Below the pieces are notes generated by a model. The model did not search any database. It saw nothing but the letters and a program-made list of their open reading frames with translations, and was not told where the DNA came from. From Tomitella gaofuii (lineage in GTDB: Bacteria; Actinomycetota; Actinomycetes; Mycobacteriales; Mycobacteriaceae): DNA of 64,000 nt. The DNA is taken from NCBI RefSeq assembly GCF_014126825.1, contig NZ_CP059900.1:2184954-2248953 (forward strand), read 5' to 3'. Shown here in pieces: positions 39,990-51,230 of this stretch (its first letter is position 1; every line of letters begins with the position of its first letter). A program made the translations under genes and the position numbers.

Positions 39990-41012
39990 TCAGCCGCCGA
40001 GTGAGCCGGTGGAAATCCACGCCGGCGGCCGCCCCAGCGATCCGGTCGCAGCCGGGGCACCGCCCGGGATCGGCGTGCCGTCGAGGTCCGCCGGCTGATC
40101 GAGGCCCAGGTTGTCGAGCACGGTGGGCGTGACGTCCGCGATCGTGAGCGTGTCGTCCACCGAGCCGGCCTTGTAGCCGGCACCGCGTGCGATCACGAAC
40201 GTGGCGCCCTCGGCGTCGCTTTGACCGCCGTGGCCTCCCTCGGGCCTGTGCCCGTGGTCGGACGTGACGATGATGGCCCACTGTTCGCCGGTGGCCTCGC
40301 TGCGGGCGTCGACGGCGTCGACGATCGTGCCGACCTGGGCGTCGACGCGTTCGAGTGCGGGCTCGTACTCGGAGCCCGCGGTACCGGAGGAGTGACCGGC
40401 GCCGTCGACCTGGTCGAGCTGGGTGAAGACGAACTCCGGCCCGTTCGCGGTGATCTCGTCCGCCACGGCCTCCGCGGTGGCGGCGTCGGTGGCCGCACCG
40501 TCGCCTGCGGACGGCGTGGTGACGACGACGTCTGCTGCGGGATCGCCGGATCCGGCGATGGTGGCGATCCCGCCCCACGTGGAGATGGCGACGGTGCGCA
40601 TCTGCGGGTTCCCGGTCTCGATGCGGGTGAAGACGCTCGGATACTCGGCGTAGTTCGCACCCTCGAACGAGTTGTCCACGACGCCGTGCTTGGTGTGCCA
40701 TACACCCGTGAGGATCGTCGACCAGGACGGTCCCGAGATCGTCGGGTGCCCGAGGATCGACGACCGGCCGCTGGTGCCCTCGGCGATCAGTCGGTGCAGA
40801 GTGGGCGTGTCCGCGGCCTTCACCTGATCGAGCATCGTGCCGTCGAGGCCGATGACGACGGTGTTGGTCACCTGCGGGACGGCCGCGGACGAGCCGGGTG
40901 CAGCGCCGCCGACTCCGGCGGACGCGGTGGTGAGACCGGCGGCGAGTGTGGCCGAGGCCAGCAGGAGGGGCAGGGTTCTGAGCATGCGGTTTCTGGTCAC
41001 GGCGGTCATCAT
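39990..41012 (-). CDS. Secreted type I phosphodiesterase/nucleotide pyrophosphatase-like protein
   Basis: Exported alkaline-phosphatase-superfamily enzyme, 340 aa from ATG 41012 (ATG 41009 also possible; the frame to 41099 precedes the signal peptide). Signal peptide: 'RNRMLRTLPLLLASATLAAG' then a cleavable ASAGVGGAAP region. Metal ligands and nucleophile are suggested by 'NTVVIGLDGTMLDQ' (Asp), 'ILGHPTISGPSWSTILTG' (Thr/Ser nucleophile region), 'TQLDQVDGAGHSSG' (D...H) and 'IIVTSDHGHRPEGGHGG' (DHG). Phosphodiester or phosphonate substrate unknown. Confidence 0.85.
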   Translation of the reverse strand: MMTAVTRNRMLRTLPLLLASATLAAGLTTASAGVGGAAPGSSAAVPQVTNTVVIGLDGTMLDQVKAADTPTLHRLIAEGTSGRSSILGHPTISGPSWSTILTGVWHTKHGVVDNSFEGANYAEYPSVFTRIETGNPQMRTVAISTWGGIATIAGSGDPAADVVVTTPSAGDGAATDAATAEAVADEITANGPEFVFTQLDQVDGAGHSSGTAGSEYEPALERVDAQVGTIVDAVDARSEATGEQWAIIVTSDHGHRPEGGHGGQSDAEGATFVIARGAGYKAGSVDDTLTIADVTPTVLDNLGLDQPADLDGTPIPGGAPAATGSLGRPPAWISTGSLGG

Positions 41013-41147
41013 CGACCGGATCGGGCCGATCGGACCCGCTCGGCCGTCAGGATCCCCCGATGTTCGTGGGGCGTTCTCTTCGTGTACCCCGAGTTTCATT
41101 GCCGGACACCGGATCCCGCTGGAATCAGTGCGGAATGGATGTGAGCG

Positions 41148-41642
41148 TCAGCGGCGCATCGCCCGCAGGTACCGCACCGTCCATCGCCGTTGGACCGCAC
41201 GCGCGGCGGGGCCACCGATGCGCGTGAACCAGCGACCGGGCCTGGAGAATGCGGTGACCACGGCGTGGACGGATCCGTCGGGGCGGTGCTCGACGCAGAA
41301 GCGCTCCTCCCCCGACTCCGGGTGTCCCGCCAGGGTGCCGTAGGCGAAACCGCGCCGGGCGGGTTCATCGATCGTGTAGACGACGCGGCACGGGATCCGG
41401 AATCCGTACCAGCGCAGAAGGATGCACATGCCCTGCGCTGGCGGGCCGGGCGCCTCCACGCGCAGACCTGCCCGCCGATGGACCTTCCACCGCGTAAGCG
41501 CATCGGACGCGGCGAGGAACGTGTCCTCGCCGCGCCCGATGCACAGCGACTCCCGGATGTGCCGGTATCCGGCGGGCAGCTCGCCCGCAGTGGCCCCGAC
41601 CTCCGGGTACGTCAGGGCTTCAGATCGTGAAGCCGAGCGCAC
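41148..41642 (-). CDS. DUF1990 family protein
   Basis: 164 aa. 'LTYPEVGATAG' followed by 'LPAGYRHIRESLCIGRGEDT' is the typical opening of DUF1990; 'LTRWKVHRRAGLRVEAPGPP', 'RVVYTIDEPARRGFAYGTLA', 'HPESGEERFCVEHRPDGSVH' and 'AFSRPGRWFTRIGGPAARAV' complete it. The start overlaps the sufT gene by 23 bp, so it may be translated as the last gene of the suf transcript. Function unknown; a steroidogenic-transfer-like fold is possible. Confidence 0.82.
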   Translation of the reverse strand: MRSASRSEALTYPEVGATAGELPAGYRHIRESLCIGRGEDTFLAASDALTRWKVHRRAGLRVEAPGPPAQGMCILLRWYGFRIPCRVVYTIDEPARRGFAYGTLAGHPESGEERFCVEHRPDGSVHAVVTAFSRPGRWFTRIGGPAARAVQRRWTVRYLRAMRR

Positions 41643-41961
41643 GCAATTGCTCGCGGCCGTCGTCGCTGATCTTGTCGGGGCCCCACGGCGGCATCCACAC
41701 CCAGTTGACCTCGACGTCCGGCGCCAGGCCGCTGCGCACCAGCGCCGTGACGGTCTGGTCCTCGATGATGTCGCTGAGCGGGCACGCGGCGGAGGTCAGC
41801 GTCATGTCGAGCTTGACGATGCCCGTCTCCTCGATGGCGATGTCGTAGACGAGGCCGAGATCGAAGACGTTGACTCCCAGCTCCGGGTCCACAACGTCAC
41901 GCATGGCCTCCTCGACGTCGTCGAGCGACGGAGCCGATCCGGCAACCTGGCTTTCGGTCAT
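41620..41961 (-). CDS. sufT: MIP18/DUF59 Fe-S assembly factor SufT
   Basis: 113 aa. The DUF59 core 'VEEAMRDVVDPELGVNVFDL' is followed by 'GLVYDIAIEETG' and 'DMTLTSAACPLSDIIEDQ', with the conserved Cys in 'TSAACPLSD', and 'PPWGPDKISDDGREQLRALG' at the end. SufT proteins help mature Fe-S proteins. It is the last suf gene (Rv1466-like), 98 bp after sufU. Confidence 0.92.
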   Translation of the reverse strand: MTESQVAGSAPSLDDVEEAMRDVVDPELGVNVFDLGLVYDIAIEETGIVKLDMTLTSAACPLSDIIEDQTVTALVRSGLAPDVEVNWVWMPPWGPDKISDDGREQLRALGFTI

Positions 41962-42059
41962 TGTCCTGCCCTCCGGTGGGTGCTGGTTTCTCGCGATTCT
42001 AGGTCTTTCACGGAATGGCGTCCGTGCGGTGTCGTCATGCCGGGGTCATCGCGTCGGGG

Positions 42060-42545
42060 TCATCGCGCCGGCACGCCGTCGGAGGCCGCGCCCGCACCGC
42101 TTTGGACGACGGCGTCCTTGAACGCCATCCAGCCGAGCAGCGCGCACTTGACGCGCGCCGGGTACCGGGACACCCCGGCGAACGCGACGCCGTCGCCGAG
42201 CACGTCCTCGTCCCCTTCGACTTTACCCCGGCTCGAGACCATCTCCTGGAAGCTCTCGACCACGCTCAGGGCGTCGCCGAGCGGCATGCCGACGATCTGG
42301 TCGCACAGTACGGACGTGGCCGCTTGGCTGATGGAGCAGCCCTGGCCGTCGTAGGAGATGTCGCGGACCACGGCCTGCTCCGGCGAGTCGCCGGCGGGCT
42401 CCAGGTGGACGCGCAGGGTCAGCTCGTCACCGCAGGTGGGGTTGACGTGGTGCACTTCGGCGTCATAGGGCTCACGCAGGCCCCGCCCGTGCGGATGCTT
42501 GTAGTGGTCCAGGATCACCTCCTGGTACATCTGCTCCAGTCTCAT
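42060..42545 (-). CDS. sufU: Fe-S assembly sulfur-transfer protein SufU
   Basis: 161 aa, ATG 42545 with AAGGAG upstream. Zn-binding sulfurtransferase that accepts sulfur from SufS: Cys/Asp ligands in 'NPTCGDELTL', 'YDGQGCSISQAATSV' and 'ARVKCALLGW'. The insert between the second and third Cys ('SSRGKVEGDEDVLGDGV') is typical of SufU rather than IscU. The C-terminal 20 residues are Ala/Ser-rich. Rv1465-like, 89 bp after sufS. Confidence 0.94.
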   Translation of the reverse strand: MRLEQMYQEVILDHYKHPHGRGLREPYDAEVHHVNPTCGDELTLRVHLEPAGDSPEQAVVRDISYDGQGCSISQAATSVLCDQIVGMPLGDALSVVESFQEMVSSRGKVEGDEDVLGDGVAFAGVSRYPARVKCALLGWMAFKDAVVQSGAGAASDGVPAR

Positions 42546-42634
42546 CGGCCCGCTCCTTCCCGTCCGCCCTGGCCGCGTCCGGCCGGCGCCGGCGCGGACT
42601 GTGCTCGTCCAGCTCTGTTCATGCGTTCCCGGCC

Positions 42635-44684
<2,050 letters not shown>

Positions 44685-44742
44685 CTTGGTGATTCGGCTC
44701 TTTCGTGTGTGCTCGTGTGGGGTGGGCCGTGCGCCGGCCGGA

Positions 44743-45975
44743 TCAGGATCCGGCGGCCGCGAGTTCGGCCTCGATGGCGTCGGACAGGCGCGCGCGGACG
44801 ACCTCGACGGGGATGCGGTCGATGATCTCGTGGAAGAACCCCCGGACCACCAGCTGCCGCGCCTCCCGCTCGGGGATCCCGCGCGAACGCAGGTAGAACA
44901 GCTGCTCGTCGTCGAAGCGTCCCGTGGTGCTGGCGTGGCCGGCGCGCCGGATCTCGCCGGTCTCGATCTCCAGGTTGGGGACGGAGTCGGCCCGGGCGCC
45001 GTCGGTGAGCACCAGGTTGCGGTTGAGCTCGTAGGTGTCGGTGCCCTCCGCCTCGGCGCGGATGAGGACATCGCCGATCCAGACGGTGCGTGCGTCCGGC
45101 TTCTTCGAGCTCGGGTCGCCCTGCAGCGCGCCCTTGTAGACCACGTTGGACCGGCAATGCGGCTGGGCGTGGTCCACCAGCAGGTGCTGCTCGAAGTGCT
45201 GGCCGTCGTCGGCGAAGTACACGCCCCACAAGTCTGCGGACCCTCCCGGCCCGGAGTACTTGAGGGTGGGCGCGATGCGGACCAGCTCGCCGCCGAGGGT
45301 GACCACCACGTGGGTGAGCTTCGCGTCGCGGCCCACGTCCAGGTGGTGCGCGCCCACATGGACGGCGTCGTCGGACCAGTCCTGGATGGCGACGACGGTG
45401 AGGTCCGCGCCGTCGCCGAGCAGGATCTCGACGTTCTCCGCGTACGTGCCGGCGCCCCGCTGGTCCAGGATGACGACCGCCTTGGAGTGCCGCAGCGCCT
45501 CCAGCTGCACGTGGCCGAAGGCCGTCGTGCCCGTTCCCGGCCCAGTCACCGTCACGACGACGGGGTCCGCGGGCGCGGCCTCCGCGCCGATCGTCACCAC
45601 CGTCGCCGTCTCGAACGACGAGTACGCCTGCGCGGAGACGCGGTCGGCCGGCGCCCCGGCGCGGCCCAGGCGTGCGTCGTGCCGGTCCACCGTCTCGACG
45701 GAGACCGCGGGGGCGTCCGGTCCGGTGACGGACACCGACGCCGTCCCGTCGGCCTTCGCCGTGCCGTCGTGCAATCCGCGCAGCCGGCGCATCGGTGTGA
45801 ACCGCCATGCCTCGTCGCGGCCGGACGGAACCTCGAACGCCTCGACGTCGAACGAGGTGAACACCTCGCCCTTGTTCACGGCGGGGATCGTGACGGGGTT
45901 CTCGCCCTGCACGGCGCCGCGCACTCCCGTGGCGGCGCCGGCGGCGTCCCCCTGCGACCGATTCGTCGTTGCCAC
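44743..45975 (-). CDS. sufD: Fe-S cluster assembly protein SufD
   Basis: Scaffold subunit, 410 aa from GTG 45975, which shares one base with the sufB stop. 'PSGRDEAWRFTPMRRLRGLH' near residue 50 is the SufD N-terminal helical motif. Parallel beta-helix stretches follow ('HLDVGRDAKLTHVVVTLGGE', 'YELNRNLVLTDGARADSVPN'), then 'HASTTGRFDDEQLFYLRSRG', with the conserved His of the cluster-assembly interface, and a C-terminal helix 'ARQLVVRGFFHEIIDRIPVE'. Confidence 0.95.
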   Translation of the reverse strand: MATTNRSQGDAAGAATGVRGAVQGENPVTIPAVNKGEVFTSFDVEAFEVPSGRDEAWRFTPMRRLRGLHDGTAKADGTASVSVTGPDAPAVSVETVDRHDARLGRAGAPADRVSAQAYSSFETATVVTIGAEAAPADPVVVTVTGPGTGTTAFGHVQLEALRHSKAVVILDQRGAGTYAENVEILLGDGADLTVVAIQDWSDDAVHVGAHHLDVGRDAKLTHVVVTLGGELVRIAPTLKYSGPGGSADLWGVYFADDGQHFEQHLLVDHAQPHCRSNVVYKGALQGDPSSKKPDARTVWIGDVLIRAEAEGTDTYELNRNLVLTDGARADSVPNLEIETGEIRRAGHASTTGRFDDEQLFYLRSRGIPEREARQLVVRGFFHEIIDRIPVEVVRARLSDAIEAELAAAGS

Positions 45976-47447
45976 TATCCCACTGCCCCTTCCATCTGCA
46001 GTTCGATGAGTCGATTGAGTTCGAGCGCGTACTCCATGGGGAGTTCCTTGGCGATGGGCTCGACGAAGCCGCGCACCACCATCGCCATGGCCTCCTCCTC
46101 GGTCATGCCGCGGCTCATGAGGTAGAAGAGTTGGTCGTCGCTGACCTTCGAGACCGTCGCCTCGTGGCCCATCGTGACCTCGTCCTCGCGGATGTCGTTG
46201 TACGGGTAGGTGTCCGAGCGGCTGATCTGGTCCACCAGCAGCGCGTCGCATTCCACGTTGGAACGCGAGCCGTAGGCGCCCTTGTTCACCTGCACCAGCC
46301 CGCGGTACGACGAGCGCCCGCCGCCGCGCGCCACCGACTTGCTCACGATGTTCGACGAGGTGTGCGGGGCCAGGTGCAGCATCTTGGCGCCGGTGTCCTG
46401 GTGCTGGTCGGCGCCGGCGAAGGCCACCGAGAGCACCGAGCCGTGCGCGTGCTCGCCGGTCATCCACACGGCCGGGTACTTCATCGTCACCTTGGAGCCG
46501 ATGTTGCCGTCGACCCACTCCATGGTGGCGCCCTCCTCGGCGCGGGTGCGCTTGGTGACGAGGTTGTAGACGTTGTTGGACCAGTTCTGGATGGTCGTGT
46601 AGCGGCAGCGGCCGCCCTTCTTCACGACGATCTCGACCACGGCCGAGTGCAGCGAGTCGGAGCTGTATACCGGGGCGGTGCAGCCCTCGACGTAGTGCAC
46701 GTAGGCGTCCTCGTCGACGATGATGAGGGTCCGCTCGAACTGGCCCATGTTCTCGGTGTTGATGCGGAAGTACGCCTGCAGCGGGATGTCCACGTGCACG
46801 CCCGGCGGCACGTAGACGAACGACCCGCCGGACCACACCGCGGTGTTGAGCGCGGAGAACTTGTTGTCGCCCGCGGGGATGACCGTGCCGAAGTACTGCT
46901 GGAACAGCTCCGGGTATTCGCGCAGGCCGGTGTCGGTGTCGGTGAAGATGACGCCCTTCTCCTCCAGATCCGTGCGGATCTGGTGGTAGACCACCTCGGA
47001 CTCGTACTGCGCGGTGACGCCGCCGATCATCGCCTGCTTCTCGGCCTCGGGGATGCCGAGCCGATCGTAGGTGTTGCGGATGTCCTCGGGCAGGTCGTCC
47101 CAGGAGGTCGCCTGCTCCTCGGTGGACCGCACGAAGTACTTGATGTTGTCGAAGTCGATGCCGCTGAGGTCGGCGCCCCAGCCGGGCAGCGGCTTGCGGT
47201 CGAAGATGCGCAGCGCCTTGAGCCGGTTCTCCAGCATCCAGGCGGGCTCGTCCTTCTTCTCCGAGATGTCGCGGACCACGTCCTCGTTCAGGCCGCGGCG
47301 GGCCGCCTGGCCGGCCTCGTCGGAGTCCGACCAGCCGAAGGCGTAGTTGCCCAGCGACTCGATGGTCTGCTCCTGCGTGAGCGGTTCGGGTGCGGCCGTC
47401 GCCGACGCGCTGCCCGACGTTCCTGCCTGGTCCGACGTGATGGTCAT
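45975..47447 (-). CDS. sufB: Fe-S cluster assembly protein SufB
   Basis: Main Suf scaffold, 490 aa. '[20 protein letters not shown]' and '[20 protein letters not shown]' open it; '[20 protein letters not shown]', '[20 protein letters not shown]' and '[20 protein letters not shown]' (conserved Cys) and '[20 protein letters not shown]' follow. The frame is continuous, so the intein found in M. tuberculosis SufB is absent. First structural gene after sufR; 102 bp separate them. Confidence 0.96.
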   Translation of the reverse strand: MTITSDQAGTSGSASATAAPEPLTQEQTIESLGNYAFGWSDSDEAGQAARRGLNEDVVRDISEKKDEPAWMLENRLKALRIFDRKPLPGWGADLSGIDFDNIKYFVRSTEEQATSWDDLPEDIRNTYDRLGIPEAEKQAMIGGVTAQYESEVVYHQIRTDLEEKGVIFTDTDTGLREYPELFQQYFGTVIPAGDNKFSALNTAVWSGGSFVYVPPGVHVDIPLQAYFRINTENMGQFERTLIIVDEDAYVHYVEGCTAPVYSSDSLHSAVVEIVVKKGGRCRYTTIQNWSNNVYNLVTKRTRAEEGATMEWVDGNIGSKVTMKYPAVWMTGEHAHGSVLSVAFAGADQHQDTGAKMLHLAPHTSSNIVSKSVARGGGRSSYRGLVQVNKGAYGSRSNVECDALLVDQISRSDTYPYNDIREDEVTMGHEATVSKVSDDQLFYLMSRGMTEEEAMAMVVRGFVEPIAKELPMEYALELNRLIELQMEGAVG

Positions 47448-47549
47448 GCCGGCTCCTTCCGGAGTCTGGTGCTTCCCGCGACGCGCTCCGTGCGGGTGGT
47501 GATCGTGCGGTGGGTTGCTGGTGGCGGCGGACGTGCCCGCCGGGTCATG

Positions 47550-48314
47550 TCACCCCGGGCGCGGCCGGGACGGGGGGCGGGGACTGCCGCCCGCGCCCTG
47601 CGGAAGCCCCAGGGGGACGTGCGTCGTGCACACCGCGTCGCCGTTGGCGATGGTGGCGAGTTGCTGGATGTGCGTGCCGAGGAGCTCGCGGAACGCCTCC
47701 TGCTCAGCCTCGCAGAACTCGGGGAACTCCGCCGCCACGTGGGCGACCGGGCAGTGGTGCTGGCAGATCTGCACGCCGTTGCCGACCCGCCGCGTGTTCG
47801 CGACATAGCCGGCGCCGGACATGGCCTCGGCGATGTCCTCGGCGGTGTCGGCGAGTCGTGCGTCGGCGTCCCGCGGCCCGTCCTCCGCCGCGGCGGTCAC
47901 GCCCCGGACGATCGCGCGGACGCGCCTGCGTGCGAACTCCGCCACCGCGTCCTCGCCGCCGAGCTCGCGCAGGGCGCGGATCGCTTCGCCGGCGAGATCG
48001 TCGTAGGCGTGCCCCAGGCCGGCGCGGCCGGCGGCCGTGAGCTGGAACTGCTTGGCCGGGCGGCCGGGGCCGCGCCTGCGCGCACCGGCACCGCTGGCCA
48101 CCATCGCCTGGCCCTGCTCCACGAGGGCCTCGATGTGCCGGCGCGCGCCCGCGGCGCTGAGCCCCAGCCGGGAGCCGATCGCGGTGGCGGACAGGGGCCC
48201 CTCCTCCAGGAGCAGCCGCACCACCTCGGCGCGCGTGCCCGCCTCCCCCGCGACGGGCGTGTCCGGATGGGCGGAGCCGGCCGACGCAGGGTGCGATGCC
48301 GCCTGCGTCATCGG
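47550..48314 (-). CDS. sufR: Fe-S sensing repressor SufR
   Basis: Winged-helix regulator of the suf operon, 254 aa from ATG 48314 (GGAGG lies 11 nt upstream). GTG 48407 would add 31 unconserved residues. The wHTH is 'LLLEEGPLSATAIGSRLGLS' plus 'AAGARRHIEALVEQGQ', and a basic wing 'GARRRGPGRPAKQFQLTAAG'. Cluster ligands: 'QICQHHCPVAHVAAEFPEFC' gives C-x3-C-x12-C, and a fourth Cys is in 'GDAVCTTHV'. These match the four Cys of M. tuberculosis SufR (Rv1460). Confidence 0.93.
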   Translation of the reverse strand, partial: PMTQAASHPASAGSAHPDTPVAGEAGTRAEVVRLLLEEGPLSATAIGSRLGLSAAGARRHIEALVEQGQAMVASGAGARRRGPGRPAKQFQLTAAGRAGLGHAYDDLAGEAIRALRELGGEDAVAEFARRRVRAIVRGVTAAAEDGPRDADARLADTAEDIAEAMSGAGYVANTRRVGNGVQICQHHCPVAHVAAEFPEFCEAEQEAFRELLGTHIQQLATIANGDAVCTTHVPLGLPQGAGGSPRPPSRPRPG

Positions 48315-48403
48315 CGGGCGTGCCTCCGGGCCACGGTCATCCGGGCCGGACGCACAGCCCGACGCGCCGGTCGCGGCGCCTCGTGTGCGTACTGGATCGG
48401 ATT

Positions 48404-48418
48404 TCACAACACCAGTGT
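48404..48418 (-). promoter_or_regulatory. SufR operator
   Basis: On the minus strand ACACT-GGTGT-TGTGA, an exact match to the ACACT-N5-TGTGA inverted repeat I recall for M. tuberculosis SufR. A -10-like TATAGG (minus strand, 48458-48453) lies 35 bp upstream, placing the operator just downstream of the expected transcription start. The divergent mptB start is 120 bp away and could also be affected. Confidence 0.75.
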
Positions 48419-48537
48419 GACGGAATTGCCGGTCCAGATCCACCAAGGGTGCCCTATATTCCCGGGGCGAGTGGCGAGGGTCACGACGGCGGCCGCGACG
48501 GGGACCCTGCACGCGGTTCCCATTACGCTCACTCATT

Positions 48538-50241
48538 GTGACACCGACCGGCACCGATCAGCGTGCGCGCCCGCTCGTGCGGCGGCTGCGGCGCATCGCC
48601 GGTCTGCCCAGCGGTGACGCGCCCGGTGAGGCCGGGGCACGCGTCTCGCACCTGCATCGGGTGGAGCAGGAGGCCGCGGGGCTCGATCAGGACGAGACCC
48701 GCCAGCTGCGCTCGGTGCGCCGCTTCGGCGCGTGCGGCACGGTGCTCATGGCGGTCGGCGCCCTGGGCGCCGGGGCGCAGCCGGTGCTGCAGAACCCGGT
48801 GTACGGGCACCGGGTGATCGGGCTGCTGTCCCGCATGCCCACGGTGGCGCTGACGGTGGCGATGACGGGCACGGCGATGCTCGTCATCGCGTGGCTGCTG
48901 CTGGGCAGGCTCGCCGTCGGCCGGCTGCGCGAGGGCAATACGCCGCGCCGGCTCAGCCGCTCGCAGATGGACCGCACGATGCTGCTGTGGATGCTGCCGC
49001 TGCTGGTGGCTCCCCCGATGTTCAGCAAGGACGTCTACTCGTACCTGGCGCAGAGCGAGATCACCGCGCGCGGACTGGACCCCTACTCGCTGGGCCCGGC
49101 CCAGGCGCTCGGCGTCGACAACGTGCTCACCCGTAGCGTGCCGACGATCTGGCGCGACACCCCCGCGCCCTACGAACCGCTGTTCTTGTGGCTGGGCAAA
49201 GTGATCGGCGCGGTGAGCGGCGACAACGTGGTGGCCGGGGTGCTGCTGCACCGGCTGCTCGAGGTGGGCGGTGTCTGCCTGATCATCTGGGCGCTCCCCC
49301 GACTCGCCAAACGCTGCGGCATCGCGCCGGTGACCTCGCTGTGGCTGGGCGCGGCGAACCCGCTCGTGTTCCTCCACCTGATCGCCGGCATCCACAACGA
49401 GGCGCTCATGATCGGCCTGATGGTGGCGGGGCTCGAGATCTGCCTGCGCGCCGTCTACGACACCGATCCGTTCGGGATGCGCGGATGGTTGCTGCTCCTG
49501 GCAGGCGCGGGGGTGATAGTCGCGTCGTCGGCCATCAAGATCCCCTCGATCATGGCTCTGGGCTTCGTCGGCGTGGCCTTCGCGCGGCGGCGCGGGCCCG
49601 GACTGCGGAACGTGGTGTGGGTGGCGGTGTTGCTGGGCGCCATCGCCGTGGCGGGCCAGGCGTTGTTCGCCTGGGCGACGGGTTTGGGCTTCGGCTGGGT
49701 CGCCACACTGGGCACGGCCAGCGAGGTGCGCAGCTGGATGTCGATCACCACGCTGCTGGGGATGGGCACCGGCGGCACCGGCATGCTGCTGGGGCTGGGC
49801 AACCACACGACGGCCGTGCTGGCCATCATGAAGCCGATCGCCTTCGTTCTGGTGGCGCTGGGCGTGCTGCGCATGCTCATCGCCACCCATTCCGGCCGCA
49901 TCCATCCGGTGGGCGGGCTCGGGGTGTCGCTGGCGATTCTCGTGATCCTGTTTCCCGTGGTGCACCCGTGGTACCTGCTGTGGGCCCTCGTGCCGCTGGC
50001 GGCCTGGGCCACCACGCCGGCGTTCCGCGTCCCCGCGGTCGCGGTGTCGGCCATCGTCTGCCTGGTGGGCCCGACGCCCAACGGCGGCGAGTACCCGCCG
50101 TTCGTCATCGTCGAGGCCGCTCTCGCGGCACTGCTCACCATCGTCGTGATCCGGCAGGCGACCCGTCGGCGCATCGAATGGACGCGAAGGCAGCCCGGGC
50201 GCACGGCGGCACCACCGGCCACATACGCTGGTAAGTCGTGA
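48538..50241 (+). CDS. mptB: Alpha-(1->6)-mannopyranosyltransferase MptB-like
   Basis: GT-C polyprenyl-phosphomannose-dependent mannosyltransferase that extends the lipomannan/lipoarabinomannan core; 567 aa from GTG 48538 (Rv1459c-like). About 60 N-terminal cytosolic residues precede the first helix. The GT-C loop after it reads 'APPMFSKDVYSYLAQSEITA', where the Asp is catalytic, then 'GLDPYSLGPAQALG' and 'RDTPAPYEPLFLWLGKVIGA'. Eleven or more further helices follow, with 'FPVVHPWYLLWALVPLAAWA' near the end. No ribosome site is visible and the start may be leaderless. Overlaps the ABC ATPase gene (GTGA). Confidence 0.9.
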   Translation: MTPTGTDQRARPLVRRLRRIAGLPSGDAPGEAGARVSHLHRVEQEAAGLDQDETRQLRSVRRFGACGTVLMAVGALGAGAQPVLQNPVYGHRVIGLLSRMPTVALTVAMTGTAMLVIAWLLLGRLAVGRLREGNTPRRLSRSQMDRTMLLWMLPLLVAPPMFSKDVYSYLAQSEITARGLDPYSLGPAQALGVDNVLTRSVPTIWRDTPAPYEPLFLWLGKVIGAVSGDNVVAGVLLHRLLEVGGVCLIIWALPRLAKRCGIAPVTSLWLGAANPLVFLHLIAGIHNEALMIGLMVAGLEICLRAVYDTDPFGMRGWLLLLAGAGVIVASSAIKIPSIMALGFVGVAFARRRGPGLRNVVWVAVLLGAIAVAGQALFAWATGLGFGWVATLGTASEVRSWMSITTLLGMGTGGTGMLLGLGNHTTAVLAIMKPIAFVLVALGVLRMLIATHSGRIHPVGGLGVSLAILVILFPVVHPWYLLWALVPLAAWATTPAFRVPAVAVSAIVCLVGPTPNGGEYPPFVIVEAALAALLTIVVIRQATRRRIEWTRRQPGRTAAPPATYAGKS

Positions 50242-51230
50242 AGCCAGGTACTCCCACGGCTGCGACCGCTCCGATGCGGACCCGTGATTCCGCGCCGCGC
50301 CCCCAGGCGCCGGCCCCCGCCGTGGAACTCGCCGGCGTCGTCCGCGAATTCGGCCCGGTCACCGCGGTCGACGGCCTGAACCTGACGATGGAACCCGGAA
50401 CGGTGCTGGCACTGCTGGGCCCCAACGGTGCCGGCAAGACCACCACGGTGGAGATGTGCGAGGGTTTCGCGGGCCCGGACGCCGGGACGGTGCGGGTGCT
50501 CGGGCTCGACCCGGTGCGCGACGCCGCCCGGCTCAAGCCGCGGATCGGTGTGATGCTCCAGGGCGGCGGCGCGTACCCGGGCGCGCGCGCCGGGGAGATG
50601 CTCCACCTCGTCGCCTCGTACTCCGCTCACCCGCTGGACCCGCGGTGGCTCGTCTCGGTGCTCGGGCTGGAGAACTCGCTGCGCACCCCCTATCGGCGGC
50701 TGTCCGGCGGGCAGCAGCAGCGCCTGGCGCTGGCGTGCGCGATCGTCGGACGCCCGGAGCTGGTCTTCCTCGACGAGCCCACGGCCGGGCTCGACGCGCA
50801 GGCGCGCAACGTGGTCTGGGAGCTGGTCGACGCGCTCCGCCGCGACGGGGTCTCGATCCTGCTCACCACGCACCTCATGGACGAGGCGGAGCAGCTCGCG
50901 GACCACGTCGTCATCGTCGACCACGGACGGGCGGTGGCGAGCGGTTCGCCGACCGAGCTCACCACGGGCGCGGGGCGGCGGCGGATCACGTTCACCGCTC
51001 CCCCGCGCCTGGACGCCGCGGCCATCGGGGCGTGCCTGCCCGGCGGCGCCCAGGTCGCCGAGGCAGCCCCGGGCCGCTACACCGTCTCCGGCGAGGCGAC
51101 CCCCCAGGTCGTGGCGGCACTCACGGGCTGGTGCGTGGACAACGACGTGCTGCTGGCGGGCCTGTCCACGGCCAAGCGCAGCCTGGAGGACGTGTTCCTC
51201 GAACTCACCGGACGGGAGCTGCGAGCATGA
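50238..51230 (+). CDS. ABC-2 type exporter ATP-binding protein (Rv1458c-like)
   Basis: 330 aa, GTG start overlapping the mptB stop. A 28-residue Pro/Ala leader precedes the ABC domain. Walker A GPNGAGKTTT near residues 61-70, 'RIGVMLQGGGAYPGARAGEM' (Q-loop region), signature RLSGGQQQRLALA, Walker B LVFLDEPTAGLD, H-loop LLTTHLMDEAEQ. The C-terminal domain 'FTAPPRLDAAAIGACLPGGA' to 'LEDVFLELTGRELRA' is DrrA-like. Pairs with the next gene; substrate unknown, perhaps an envelope component. Confidence 0.9.
   Translation: MKPGTPTAATAPMRTRDSAPRPQAPAPAVELAGVVREFGPVTAVDGLNLTMEPGTVLALLGPNGAGKTTTVEMCEGFAGPDAGTVRVLGLDPVRDAARLKPRIGVMLQGGGAYPGARAGEMLHLVASYSAHPLDPRWLVSVLGLENSLRTPYRRLSGGQQQRLALACAIVGRPELVFLDEPTAGLDAQARNVVWELVDALRRDGVSILLTTHLMDEAEQLADHVVIVDHGRAVASGSPTELTTGAGRRRITFTAPPRLDAAAIGACLPGGAQVAEAAPGRYTVSGEATPQVVAALTGWCVDNDVLLAGLSTAKRSLEDVFLELTGRELRA

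Noticed and set aside
45975-47447. Intein in sufB
   Set aside because: The frame is continuous at normal SufB length, with no Hint-domain motifs.
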